Source: Mycobacterium sp. ITM-2016-00316 | Lineage (GTDB): Bacteria; Actinomycetota; Actinomycetes; Mycobacteriales; Mycobacteriaceae | Direction of reading: 5' to 3' | Length of the DNA: 64,000 nucleotides | NCBI RefSeq assembly: GCF_002968335.2 | Contig: NZ_CP134398.1 | Coordinates: forward strand, 1-64,000 | In this document: in pieces, positions 47,696 to 55,885 of the stretch | Numbering within the stretch: position 1 is the first letter of the stretch | Layout of the letters: each line of letters starts with the position of its first letter | The notes under the pieces: model-generated | The model's database searches: none | What the model was told of the DNA's origin: nothing | Seen by the model: the letters and a program-made list of their open reading frames with translations, nothing else | Translations under genes and position numbers: made by a program

Positions 47696-48163
47696 ATGGC
47701 GCATCGGGGCGCAAAAGTGCTGATGGCCGCGTTGGCGGCACTGTCGGCCAGTTCCGGCCTTGCGGCGGCGGCACCCGCCGGTGCGGCCGTGATGCCCATG
47801 ACCAGCATCGTGCGGGCCTGTGATTACAGCGTCGCGGAATACACCTGGCGCACCGGGTACGCCCGCGCCGTTGCCTTCGTACACCCGGCCGCCGCCGACT
47901 CCGTGGCGGTCGACGTGCAATTGCAGACCGCGCGGCCCAATACCGACTACTACGTGAAGGTCTTTCAGATGCCGCGCGGTTCGGCGGACTGCGGGGTGGC
48001 CCCCGTTCGGGTGCACACCGACGGTGCGGGCGCGGCGTACGTCACGGTGACCACCCCGATCGACTCGGGCACCACCGGCGTCTGGGTCTCGGTGGAGCGT
48101 CCCTCCCCGTTCTCGCAGCAGCCCGCCGAGGTCTACACCTCGGATTTCATCGCCAAGGTCTGA
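47696..48163 (+). CDS. Small secreted protein of unknown function
   Basis: A 155-residue protein with a signal peptide cleaved after about AAAAPAGAA (residues 22-31) and a mature part with three conserved-looking features: CDYSVAEYTW near the N-terminus, an RPNTDYYVKVFQMP stretch and CGVAP. Two cysteines could form a disulfide. The mature part has a beta-rich, fibronectin-like feel. I do not recognise the family. GAAGGG, 15 bases before the ATG, is a poor ribosome-binding site. The 253 bases before it carry no recognised element. The neighbouring terminator separates it from convergent whiB6. Confidence 0.75.
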   Translation: MAHRGAKVLMAALAALSASSGLAAAAPAGAAVMPMTSIVRACDYSVAEYTWRTGYARAVAFVHPAAADSVAVDVQLQTARPNTDYYVKVFQMPRGSADCGVAPVRVHTDGAGAAYVTVTTPIDSGTTGVWVSVERPSPFSQQPAEVYTSDFIAKV

Positions 48164-48188
48164 TCAGCCCGCCGAGCCGAGGGCGCCA

Positions 48189-48224
48189 CTCCCGCTGCCG
48201 GCCCCTCAAAAACGGCAGCGGGAG
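48189..48224. terminator. Bidirectional hairpin terminator
   Basis: CTCCCGCTGCCG (48189-48200) pairs perfectly over 12 bases with CGGCAGCGGGAG (48213-48224). The loop contains an A-run, so the minus-strand RNA has a T-rich loop. It lies between the convergent secreted protein and whiB6 genes. Confidence 0.75.
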
Positions 48225-48232
48225 CGGCAGGT

Positions 48233-48523
48233 CTAGGCGGATTCCAGGAAGAGCCTGGGCACCCGCACCGGATAGCCGTTGCGTTCGGCGAGTGAGCGCA
48301 ACTGGCGCAACGCGAAGGTGCGCCCGCGACCGGCTTCCGGTACGCAGATTCCCGCCCAGATCCCTTCCGCGCGGGGCAGTTCGCAGGCTTCTCGTGCGCA
48401 CGCCCACCGGCGCGGGCACATCCGGCAGATCGCCTTGGCCTGCTCGTCGTCGGTGTTGGTCCAGAGGTCGGGATTGCGGGTGCATTCGCCGATCGGCAAT
48501 CCGTCCATGCCCAGTGCATTCAT
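48233..48523 (-). CDS. whiB6: WhiB-family iron-sulfur transcription regulator WhiB6
   Basis: WhiB6 is a redox-responsive [4Fe-4S] regulator that in M. tuberculosis and M. marinum adjusts ESX-1 and DosR genes. The 96-residue protein has the four cluster cysteines Cys14, Cys33, Cys36 and Cys42, the turn EGIWAGI and a basic C-terminal region, RTFALRQLRSLAERNGYPVR, nearly identical to the M. tuberculosis WhiB6 end. The ATG at 48523 is preceded by GGAGAG and gives the family length; the open frame upstream is not needed. It is adjacent to ESX-1, as in M. tuberculosis (Rv3862c). Confidence 0.94.
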   Translation of the reverse strand: MNALGMDGLPIGECTRNPDLWTNTDDEQAKAICRMCPRRWACAREACELPRAEGIWAGICVPEAGRGRTFALRQLRSLAERNGYPVRVPRLFLESA

Positions 48524-48567
48524 GGTGTCTCTCCTTGTGCGGCGGCTCAACTGCCGTGGTGCAGACG

Positions 48568-48596
48568 AATGTAGATCACAAACCGTAGCGATGCAA
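48568..48596 (-). promoter_or_regulatory. Candidate promoter of whiB6
   Basis: On the minus strand, TTGCAT (48596-48591) and TACATT (48573-48568) are 17 bases apart, placing a start about 40 bases before the whiB6 ATG. Spacing and hexamers fit a housekeeping promoter. The rest of the 48524-48835 gap has no other feature I recognise. Confidence 0.45.
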
Positions 48597-48835
48597 CAGT
48601 TTGATAAATCGCAACGGGCCAGGGGTCTCGGGTTTGGTCGCGCCTGATGCGGCGCCACGCCGCTGAAATGGAGGAATGCGAGACCGCTCTGCCGCGTAGC
48701 GCTACGGTTTTTCCATCGCATCGATACGGTTCAACCGGGACGGCCCGGCGTGGCAATGACACCCCAAGCCATAGCAGTGCTCTAGGTTTAGCTACCATCA
48801 GCGGATCACAACCGGCTGCCAGGAGGGACGTGCGC

Positions 48836-49567
48836 GTGGTCGAAGCCGAACCCGGTGACGACCCCGGCATGGTGCGCGCGGGAGCCGCCGCGGCGGCGCG
48901 ACGCCGCGCGCTCAACGTCAGCCAGCGCAGCCTGGCCGCCGACGGCGTGATCAACGCCGGCGCGCTCATCGCGTTCGAGAAGGGCCGCAGCTGGCCGCGA
49001 CAAGCCACCAGAGCCAAGCTGGAATCGGTGTTGCAGTGGCCGCCGGGTGCCATCGAACGCCTGCGCCGCGGGGAACCGGCCGACGGGACCGCATCGCGTC
49101 GGGCCGCCGCGCCGGCTCCGATGGGGGCCGCCGATGAGGTCTCGCTGATCGCGCAGGCGGTGGTCGCCGCTGCCAACACGTTCGGGTCGACAATCGATGC
49201 GTTACCCGCGGTCACCGAGCCCGAGTTCACCGCCCGCGCCACCGCGATCCTCGGCGATCTGCGCCAGCTTGAGGCGGTCGCGGCACGCGCCGCGCGCATC
49301 CAGGTGACCCCGGATCTCATCCGAGCGCTCAGCACGGTGCGCACCCGTATCGACGAGCTGACGATGCGCGCGGCGACCGCCCCGACGGCGACCATGGGCC
49401 AGCGGCTCTACGCCGCGCGCCGGCGCGCCAATCTGACGATTGCCGAAACCGCGCAGGCGGCCGGCGTCACCGAGGATGTCATCGTGCTGGCCGAGGCGGA
49501 ACAGCCGGTGTCCGACGACGATATCGGTGCCGTCGAGCAGCTCATCACCCAGATCGATTGGCACTGA
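48836..49567 (+). CDS. Putative DNA-binding protein with terminal helix-turn-helix-like segments
   Basis: A 243-residue protein. The N-terminal part (about 12-72) contains ARRRALNVSQRSLAADGVINAGALIAFEKGR, an XRE-like helix-turn-helix. The middle is Ala-rich and helical. The C-terminal part (about 188-243) contains GQRLYAARRRANLTIAETAQAAGVTEDVIVLAE, a second XRE-like helix-turn-helix. The GTG at 48836 follows AGGAGG with a nine-base spacer; an upstream GTG at 48830 lies too near it. It is divergent from whiB6 and sits before the ESX-1 genes, where M. tuberculosis has Rv3863, so it may regulate the locus. A binding site is not known. Confidence 0.75.
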   Translation: MVEAEPGDDPGMVRAGAAAAARRRALNVSQRSLAADGVINAGALIAFEKGRSWPRQATRAKLESVLQWPPGAIERLRRGEPADGTASRRAAAPAPMGAADEVSLIAQAVVAAANTFGSTIDALPAVTEPEFTARATAILGDLRQLEAVAARAARIQVTPDLIRALSTVRTRIDELTMRAATAPTATMGQRLYAARRRANLTIAETAQAAGVTEDVIVLAEAEQPVSDDDIGAVEQLITQIDWH

Positions 49568-49574
49568 GTCTCGT

Positions 49575-50885
49575 TCAGAAACGTTCCCGGTGGCGATCGT
49601 CGCCGGCCGGGAAATGCGCGGCCAGCGCGGCGGCGATCTCGAGGAACTTACGCCGGGTCTGCGCCGACATCACCCGGGTCCCCGCGATGACACCACCGGG
49701 ACGCAGCTGGCCGTCGAAGGGCACCTCCACCACCGCCTGGCCCTGACCGGAGAACTGCTGGGCCAGGATGCCGCGGGTGCGCTTGTCGGCATGTCCATCG
49801 GAATCGTTGAGCACCACCACGGTGCGCTGCAGCAGGCCGGTCAACCCTCGGTTGGCCAGCCAGTCCATCGTCTGGCCGGCCGCTGCGGCGCCGTCCACCC
49901 ACGGGGAGGACACCACGATCAATGCGTCGAGGTCACGCAACACCTCCTGGGTGACCGCGCTGTCCATGGTGGAACTGCAGTCGACGATCGAGATGCTGAA
50001 GTAGCGGTCCAACCGTGCGGTGGCTTCGCGGTAGATGGCCGGGTCGAGCACCCGGCGGCGCGCCGGGGTGCCCTCACCAGCGAGGACGAACAGGCCGGCG
50101 GCATTGTTGCCGACCCGGCTTCGGATGTCGGCGAACGTCTCCAGGTGTTGGTCGGAGGCCAGCTCCCAGTAGGAGCCGACCGCCTTGGGGTCCACCCGGC
50201 TTCCGAGCTTGCCGAAGGCGGTGTCGGCATCGATGGCCACCACCCGGTCATCCTGCCGCAGCTCGGCGAAAACCGAACCCACACTGGCGGATACGGTCGT
50301 CTTTCCCACACCGCCCTTGCCCAGTACGCCGATCTTGTAGTGCCCGCGCAGCACGCCGCGAATCCTGGCTTCCAGCTCGGCCTGACGCAGTTCGTCGGGG
50401 GACGGCCCGAGATTGATCAGACCGAACGACGCCTGGAACACCAGCCGCCGCCAGCCCCGGCCGGGTGGGACCCGCTGGATGGGCACCAGATCGTGGACCG
50501 GGATGCGGTCGGCATAGGACGCCGGTGGCGCGGCGGGCATCCGGCCCGGCGGCGGCCACGCCGGAGTCGGGTACAGCTGACCAGGTCCGGGGGCGCCGGG
50601 ATGCGGCCGGTTCGGAGGTGGCCCCGCCACGGGCGGACGTCCCGGTGGCGGTCCCTGCGGTGGCCAGTTCGCCGGCGGGGCCGCTGGCCGTTGGGGCGGG
50701 ATGGGGCCGGTGTCGGCGCCGTGCGTCCTCGACTCCTGGGCGGGCGGCACGTAATCGACCGGCGGGCGCGACGGCACGGGTTCGGGTGCAGGCTTGCCGA
50801 TCTTCTCCGGGGCAGGCTCATAATCGGTCTCCACGGGCCCCGTCCAGCCCAACTCGCGGCGCAGCGCGTCATCGCGGTCGCTCAT
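49575..50885 (-). CDS. EspI-like MinD/ParA-family ATPase
   Basis: A 436-residue protein with a Pro-rich N-terminal half (about 20-130), a linker with INLGPSPDELRQAELEARIR, and a deviant Walker A GKGGVGKT at 189-196, then a MinD-type domain with VVAIDADTAFG, VDCSSTMDS and VVLNDSDG. The same architecture and linker appear in EspI downstream, so these are paralogues. ESX-linked MinD-like ATPases are proposed to sense or modulate secretion, in EspI by ATP level. It is on the opposite strand to the ESX-1 operon and begins about 345 bases from the leader ORF before espG1. Confidence 0.85.
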   Translation of the reverse strand: MSDRDDALRRELGWTGPVETDYEPAPEKIGKPAPEPVPSRPPVDYVPPAQESRTHGADTGPIPPQRPAAPPANWPPQGPPPGRPPVAGPPPNRPHPGAPGPGQLYPTPAWPPPGRMPAAPPASYADRIPVHDLVPIQRVPPGRGWRRLVFQASFGLINLGPSPDELRQAELEARIRGVLRGHYKIGVLGKGGVGKTTVSASVGSVFAELRQDDRVVAIDADTAFGKLGSRVDPKAVGSYWELASDQHLETFADIRSRVGNNAAGLFVLAGEGTPARRRVLDPAIYREATARLDRYFSISIVDCSSTMDSAVTQEVLRDLDALIVVSSPWVDGAAAAGQTMDWLANRGLTGLLQRTVVVLNDSDGHADKRTRGILAQQFSGQGQAVVEVPFDGQLRPGGVIAGTRVMSAQTRRKFLEIAAALAAHFPAGDDRHRERF

Positions 50886-51230
50886 CGCGGACCTCCTCCT
50901 GGGCCGTCGTCGAGTCGTTCACCGGCCCGCACCAGTATCAACCACCGCGCCGTGCGGTCGGGGTGCGGCCGCGCCGGAGGGAGCCGCAGCAAGCGGGATC
51001 GCCCCAGGTGACGGACAAAAATTGGTGCATCTGGGGGTAGTCGGGCGCTGTTAGGGTCGATGCAGGGGAAGGGATTCGGAGACGGCAGCCGACTCGCCGC
51101 GGCGAGTCGGCAATTGGTGTGAGACGAAGGGGTCGGACAGATGAGTCGAGCCGCCTTTACGGTAAATCCGGAGAATCGGCCCGCGTCGGCAGCAGCAGCG
51201 CGACGATTGTCAGCAAGGGGGAGGAGCAAC
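50886..51230. other. Divergent intergenic region upstream of the ESX-1 operon
   Basis: 345 bases between the MinD-like ATPase and the leader ORF, which should hold both promoters. A G/T-rich segment with TTGGTG (51022-51027) and TAGGGT (51052-51057) lies in the plus direction, but at 24 bases apart these do not make a normal promoter. No other element is recognised. Confidence 0.45.
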
Positions 51231-51305
51231 ATGTCACACCATGGTCGTCACACCGACCAGCTGCGTGCATCCGTCGCGCTGGGCTCTGCGGTGCGGGTGG
51301 GGTAG
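51231..51305 (+). CDS. 24-codon leader ORF before espG1
   Basis: ATG at 51231 is preceded by GGGGGAGGAG with a four-base spacer, the strongest ribosome-binding site in this part of the window. It opens a frame of 24 codons, MSHHGRHTDQLRASVALGSAVRVG, ending at TAG three bases before the espG1 ATG. espG1 itself has only a weak site (GGTGGGG), so ribosomes ending here probably reinitiate on espG1. The peptide is basic and has no known match from memory. It may act only through its translation. Whether the peptide accumulates is unknown. Confidence 0.5.
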   Translation: MSHHGRHTDQLRASVALGSAVRVG

Positions 51306-51308
51306 CCG

Positions 51309-52166
51309 ATGTCTAGCTCCTCCTATGCCGGGCACGGTGAGCCCACGCATTACGACGACGTGATCGCCGTCGAGGTGACCATCGACGGCATGCTGGTCAT
51401 CGCGGATCGACTCGGCCTCGAGGAGTTCCCGCCCTCGCTGGGCATCCGGCCCAACATCCCGCAGCCCGAACTACGGGACAAGGTGTGGGAGAAGGTCGCC
51501 GGTGATCTCACCGACCAGGGCGTACTCGATCTGCACGGTAAGCCGCACCCCGAGGTCGCGGCCATGGCGGACTCGCTGTCGCGCTCGGATCGCATGCTCG
51601 AGGGACGGTGGTGGCGCCGCGATGTGGGCGGCAAGATGGTGCGCTTCGTGGTCTGCCGCAAAGGTGACCGCCATGTCATCGCCGCCAGGGACGGCGACCT
51701 GCTGGTGCTGCAACGGGTGGCTCCACAGGTCGGTCTGGCCGGCATGGTTACCGCGGTGCTGGGAACGGCCGAGCCCGCCGACGTGGAACCGATGACCGGG
51801 GTGTCGAGCCGGCTGGCCGAATCGCGTTCTCCGAATCAGTTGGCACAGTTCGGCATCGCCCCCGCCTCGGCGCGCATCTATGCCGAGGCGACCGCCAACC
51901 CCAGCAGCTGGGTGGAGATCACCGCGACCGAACGCCACTCCGGGGGCACCTACACCCAGGCCGACGTGGCGGCCGGCGTGCTGGACTCCGCATTGGGTCG
52001 TATCGTGTCGATTCCGCGCAAGGTGAACGGCGAGCTGTTCGGCAGTTTCCTGCCCGGCAGCCAGGACAATCTGCAGCGGGCACTCGACGAACTGATGACA
52101 TTCCTGCCCGCGGGTGCCTGGTTCGAGGCAAAGGCCGACGCCGACTTCTACTACGACGGCGACTGA
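51309..52166 (+). CDS. espG1: ESX-1 secretion-associated chaperone EspG1
   Basis: EspG proteins bind PE-PPE heterodimers of their own system in the cytosol and keep them soluble for export. The 285-residue protein has the EspG (PF14011) pattern: an N-terminal EVTIDGMLVIADRLGLEEFPPSLGIRPNIP and a central DVGGKMVRFVVCRKGDRHVIAARDGDLLVLQRV, and a C-terminal GAWFEAKADADFYYDGD. The length matches M. tuberculosis EspG1 (about 283). The gene heads the core operon, three bases after the leader ORF and eight before espH. Its system assignment (ESX-1) rests on its neighbours espH, pe35-ppe68 and esxBA. Confidence 0.92.
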   Translation: MSSSSYAGHGEPTHYDDVIAVEVTIDGMLVIADRLGLEEFPPSLGIRPNIPQPELRDKVWEKVAGDLTDQGVLDLHGKPHPEVAAMADSLSRSDRMLEGRWWRRDVGGKMVRFVVCRKGDRHVIAARDGDLLVLQRVAPQVGLAGMVTAVLGTAEPADVEPMTGVSSRLAESRSPNQLAQFGIAPASARIYAEATANPSSWVEITATERHSGGTYTQADVAAGVLDSALGRIVSIPRKVNGELFGSFLPGSQDNLQRALDELMTFLPAGAWFEAKADADFYYDGD

Positions 52167-52174
52167 GGGCGACG

Positions 52175-52618
52175 ATGGGGAATTCGCCGCACGCCGCCCA
52201 CGGTTCCGAGGATGACGGTGACTACGGGCTCGACGCATTCGACGTCTATCAGCCGTGGGCACCTGCTGAACCCGACGTACCCGCCGAGTCGATCTTCACC
52301 GTCACCAATCCACCCGGCACCGTGACGGTTTCGGCGTTCTTCGACGGGCGGGTGGACCGCGTCGAACTCTCCCCCGATGCGGCCGAGGCGGGCGAGGAAC
52401 CGCTGGCGGCCGAGATCGTGGTGATCGCCGGGCTGGCCACCCAGCGCGCCAGGGCAGCGCAGTTCTCGTACATGCTCGAGGGCATGCAGGACCATGGACA
52501 TGACACCGTCGACGCCCGGGACTTCCTGAACCGCGCTGTCGGGCTGCCGTCCCCGGAGGATGCGGACGCCGCGCGGGCAGAGGTTTTCGCGACCCGGTAT
52601 CAAGGTGACCATGACTGA
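52175..52618 (+). CDS. espH: ESX-1 secretion-associated protein EspH
   Basis: A 147-residue acidic protein with EspH features: a disordered N-terminus (about 1-35), the core FTVTNPPGTVTVSAFFDGRVDRVELS and EIVVIAGLATQRARAAQFSYMLE, and the closing ATRYQGDHD. The M. tuberculosis protein is about 183 residues; the difference is in the acidic N-terminus. EspH is needed for full ESX-1 function and virulence in M. marinum; its biochemical role is not settled. It overlaps the eccA1 start by eight bases. Confidence 0.9.
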   Translation: MGNSPHAAHGSEDDGDYGLDAFDVYQPWAPAEPDVPAESIFTVTNPPGTVTVSAFFDGRVDRVELSPDAAEAGEEPLAAEIVVIAGLATQRARAAQFSYMLEGMQDHGHDTVDARDFLNRAVGLPSPEDADAARAEVFATRYQGDHD

Positions 52619-54332
52619 ACACCTGGCAAGCCTGTTCGGTACGGCCGTCGGCATGTTGCCGACGGCCCCGGCCCGAGCCCTGGAGTTGTTCACCGAGATC
52701 ACCTCCGTCGACGAGACCGCCTGCGACGCCTGGGTGGGCCGGCTGCGCTGTGGTGACACCGACCGCGCCACCCTGTTCCGGGCGTGGTACTCGCGGAACA
52801 ACTTCGGTCAGCTCGCCGGCGCAGCCGAGATCTCGATGAACAGCCTCAACGCCCGCATCCCGATCGGTGGCCTCTATGGCGACATCACCTACCCGGTGAA
52901 TTCACCGCTGGCGATCACCATGGCGTTCGCGGTGCGTGAGGCCGCCGAGGGCAACTTCGCCGATGCCATGGAAGCCCTGGACGACGCTCCCGCGATGGGT
53001 GCCGAATACCTGGTGTCGTGGATCAAGGCGGTCATCTACGGTGCCGCGGAACGCTGGACCGACGTCATCGACGAGGTGCGCGCGGCGTCCGGATGGCCGG
53101 ACAAGTTCCTCGGTGCGGCCGCCGGTGTCGCGCACGGGGTCGCGGTGACCAACCTCGGGCTGTCCACCGAGGCCGAGCGGCGGCTCACCGAGTCCAACTC
53201 GTCGCCGGCGGGGGAGGCCTGCGCCCCGGCCATCGCCTGGTATCTGGCGATGGCGCGGCGTAGCCAGGGCAACGAGGATGCCGCGATCGCTCTGCTGGAG
53301 TGGCTGCAGGCCACCCACCCGTCGCCGAAAGTCTCTGCGGCCCTAAAGGATCCGTCCTATCGGCTGGCCACCACGACGGCCGAGAAGATCGCCGCCCGCA
53401 CCGACCCGTGGGATCCGGCGAGCGTGCAGGCCGACACCTCCGGCCGGGAGAAACTGCTGGCCGACGCCCAGGCCGAGCTGGACCGCCAGATCGGTCTGAG
53501 CAGGGTCAAGGAGCAGATCGAGAAGTACCGGGCGGCGACCCAGATGGCGAAGGTACGTGCCGCCCGTGGCATGAAGGTCGCCCAGCAGTCCAAGCACATG
53601 ATCTTCACCGGCCCGCCCGGCACCGGCAAGACCACCATCGCCAGGGTGGTGGCCAACATCCTGGCCGGCCTCGGCGTGATCGCCGAACCGAAACTGGTGG
53701 AGACCTCCCGCAAGGACTTCGTGGCCGAGTACGAGGGTCAATCCTCGGTCAAGACCTCGCGCACCATCGACCGCGCCGTCGGCGGTGTGCTGTTCATCGA
53801 CGAGGCGTACACGCTGGTGCAGGAGCGCGACGGGCGCGCCGACCCATTCGGCACCGAGGCGTTGGACACGCTGCTGGCCAGGATGGAGAACGACCGCGAC
53901 CGTCTGGTGGTGATCATCGCCGGCTACAGCGCCGACATCGACCGGTTGCTGGAGACCAATGACGGTCTGCGGTCCCGCTTCGCCACCCGGGTGGAGTTCG
54001 ACTCCTACTCGGCCGAGGATATCGTCGAGATCGCCAAAGTCATTGCCGAAGACAATGATTCACAGCTCAGCGAGGACGCCGCCAAGAGGGTGCACGACGC
54101 TGCGACGCTGCTGCACGACCGGTTGCTGAACGGCAAGCCGGCGCTGGACATCGCCGGAAACGGCCGCTACGCCCGCCAACTGGTGGAAGCCGGTGAGCAG
54201 AGCCGGGACATGCGGTTGGCCCGATCGCTGGACATCGAGAGCCTCGGCGTCGAACAGCTCAGCGAGATCAGTGGCGAAGACATGGCCGCCGCGATCGCCG
54301 CGGTGCACGGCCGATTGAACATCGGCGCGTAG
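52611..54332 (+). CDS. eccA1: ESX-1 AAA+ ATPase EccA1
   Basis: EccA is a cytosolic hexameric AAA+ ATPase thought to release EspG from PE-PPE substrates. The 573-residue protein, equal in length to M. tuberculosis EccA1, has six TPR-like helical hairpins in the first about 280 residues and a C-terminal AAA+ domain with Walker A GPPGTGKT at 334-341, Walker [11 protein letters not shown] and an arginine finger region [13 protein letters not shown]. The ATG at 52611 was chosen to match the family N-terminus [10 protein letters not shown]; an in-frame start at 52560 lies in espH. It overlaps espH by eight bases. Confidence 0.96.
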   Translation: MTEHLASLFGTAVGMLPTAPARALELFTEITSVDETACDAWVGRLRCGDTDRATLFRAWYSRNNFGQLAGAAEISMNSLNARIPIGGLYGDITYPVNSPLAITMAFAVREAAEGNFADAMEALDDAPAMGAEYLVSWIKAVIYGAAERWTDVIDEVRAASGWPDKFLGAAAGVAHGVAVTNLGLSTEAERRLTESNSSPAGEACAPAIAWYLAMARRSQGNEDAAIALLEWLQATHPSPKVSAALKDPSYRLATTTAEKIAARTDPWDPASVQADTSGREKLLADAQAELDRQIGLSRVKEQIEKYRAATQMAKVRAARGMKVAQQSKHMIFTGPPGTGKTTIARVVANILAGLGVIAEPKLVETSRKDFVAEYEGQSSVKTSRTIDRAVGGVLFIDEAYTLVQERDGRADPFGTEALDTLLARMENDRDRLVVIIAGYSADIDRLLETNDGLRSRFATRVEFDSYSAEDIVEIAKVIAEDNDSQLSEDAAKRVHDAATLLHDRLLNGKPALDIAGNGRYARQLVEAGEQSRDMRLARSLDIESLGVEQLSEISGEDMAAAIAAVHGRLNIGA

Positions 54333-54334
54333 CG

Positions 54335-55885
54335 GTGGCAGGGTTCCGGTTGACCACCAAGGTCCAGGTCAGCGGCTGGCGCTTTCTGCTGCGCCGCGTC
54401 GAGCACGCCATCGTACGGCGCGACACCCGGATGTTCGATGATCCCCTGCAGTTCTACAGCCGGGCGGTGACGGCCGGCATCGTCATCGCCGTGGTCGTCT
54501 GCCTGGGCGCGGTACTGCTCGCGTATTTCAAACCGCTCGGCAAGCGGGGCTCGGACACCCTGCTGGTGGATCGCACCACCAATCAGTTGTACGTGCTGGT
54601 TCCCGGCTCCGATGATCTGCGGCCGGTCTACAACCTGACCTCTGCGCGCCTGGTGCTGGGCAACCCGGCCAACCCGTCGGCGGTCAAGTCCGAAGAGCTG
54701 AACCGGATGCCAAAGGGCCAGCCGATCGGCATCCCGGGTGCGCCCTACGCCACCCCGGTCGGCGCACCGACATCCTCGTGGTCGCTGTGCGACACGGTGA
54801 TCAAGCCCGACAGTGTGGCTCCCGAGGTCCAGACCTCCGCGCTGGTGATGCCGCTGTCGGTGGACGCGTCGGTCGGGCCGATGACGCCGAGCCAGGGTGT
54901 CCTGGTCTCCTTCAAGGACCGCACCTGGCTGGTGACCGACGATGGCAGGCATTCCATCGACCTCGCCGACCGCGCCATCACCTCGGCCGTCGGCATTCCG
55001 GTCACCGCCAGGGCGACCCCGATCTCGGAGGGCCTGTTCAACGCGCTCCCCAACGTCGGCCCCTGGCAGCTGCCCGCGGTCCCGTCGGCCGGCGCACCGA
55101 ACACCGTGGGGCTGCCACCGAATCTGGTGATCGGCGCGGTCTTCAAGACCATCACCGACAACACCGAACAACGCTATGTGGTGCTACCCGACGGGGTGGC
55201 AAAGGTCAACGGCACCACGGCCGCCGCGTTGCGGGCCACCAATTCATTCGGCCTCATCACCTCCCCATCGGTGGAGGCCAGTGATGTCGCGGCGATTCCC
55301 GAGCAGGTCTTCGTCTCGCCGCTGCCCGACGAGCCGATGGATATCAGACTGCGCCACGACGCTCCGACGCTGTGCTGGAGCTGGCAGCGCGAGCCCGGCG
55401 ACCAGGCGCCGCGCCAGACCGTGATCAGCGGCAGGCACCTGCCCGTCCCGGCGTCGCGACTCGACAGCGGTATCGAGCAGATCGCCGGTAACGCAACGGT
55501 GTTCATCGAAGGGGGGCAGTTCATCCGGTTGCAGTCACCGGATCCCCGGTACGGAGAAAGCCTCTACTACATCGACCCGCAGGGCGTGCGGTACGGGCTG
55601 CCGAACGAGGACACCGCGGGCGCCCTGGGCCTGAGCGGACCGCAGACCGCGCCCTGGCAGGTGGTCAGCCTGCTGATCGATGGCCCGGTGCTGACCAAAC
55701 AGTCCGCCCTGCTCGAACACGACACGCTCCCCCCGGATCCGAACCCGCGCAAGGTCGATGGACTCAGCAACAACCAGGCGGCTCCGCCAGTCGCGCAGGC
55801 ACCCGCCGCGCCGGGCGCCCCGGTCGGCGGGCTGCCCGCCCCGGCACCGGGTTCCCCGATGCCGCCCGAAGGAGCCGGTGGATGA
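54335..55885 (+). CDS. eccB1: ESX-1 membrane component EccB1
   Basis: EccB is a single-pass inner-membrane protein with a large periplasmic part, a core component of the type VII complex. The 516-residue product begins [28 protein letters not shown] in the cytosol (I list only parts), has one membrane helix near 45-67, and a periplasmic domain of four repeats ending [19 protein letters not shown] sequence. A Pro/Ala-rich tail follows. The GTG start lies two bases after the eccA1 stop and the stop overlaps eccCa1 by four bases. Some in vitro ATPase activity has been reported for EccB1, but no Walker motif is visible here. Confidence 0.95.
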   Translation: MAGFRLTTKVQVSGWRFLLRRVEHAIVRRDTRMFDDPLQFYSRAVTAGIVIAVVVCLGAVLLAYFKPLGKRGSDTLLVDRTTNQLYVLVPGSDDLRPVYNLTSARLVLGNPANPSAVKSEELNRMPKGQPIGIPGAPYATPVGAPTSSWSLCDTVIKPDSVAPEVQTSALVMPLSVDASVGPMTPSQGVLVSFKDRTWLVTDDGRHSIDLADRAITSAVGIPVTARATPISEGLFNALPNVGPWQLPAVPSAGAPNTVGLPPNLVIGAVFKTITDNTEQRYVVLPDGVAKVNGTTAAALRATNSFGLITSPSVEASDVAAIPEQVFVSPLPDEPMDIRLRHDAPTLCWSWQREPGDQAPRQTVISGRHLPVPASRLDSGIEQIAGNATVFIEGGQFIRLQSPDPRYGESLYYIDPQGVRYGLPNEDTAGALGLSGPQTAPWQVVSLLIDGPVLTKQSALLEHDTLPPDPNPRKVDGLSNNQAAPPVAQAPAAPGAPVGGLPAPAPGSPMPPEGAGG

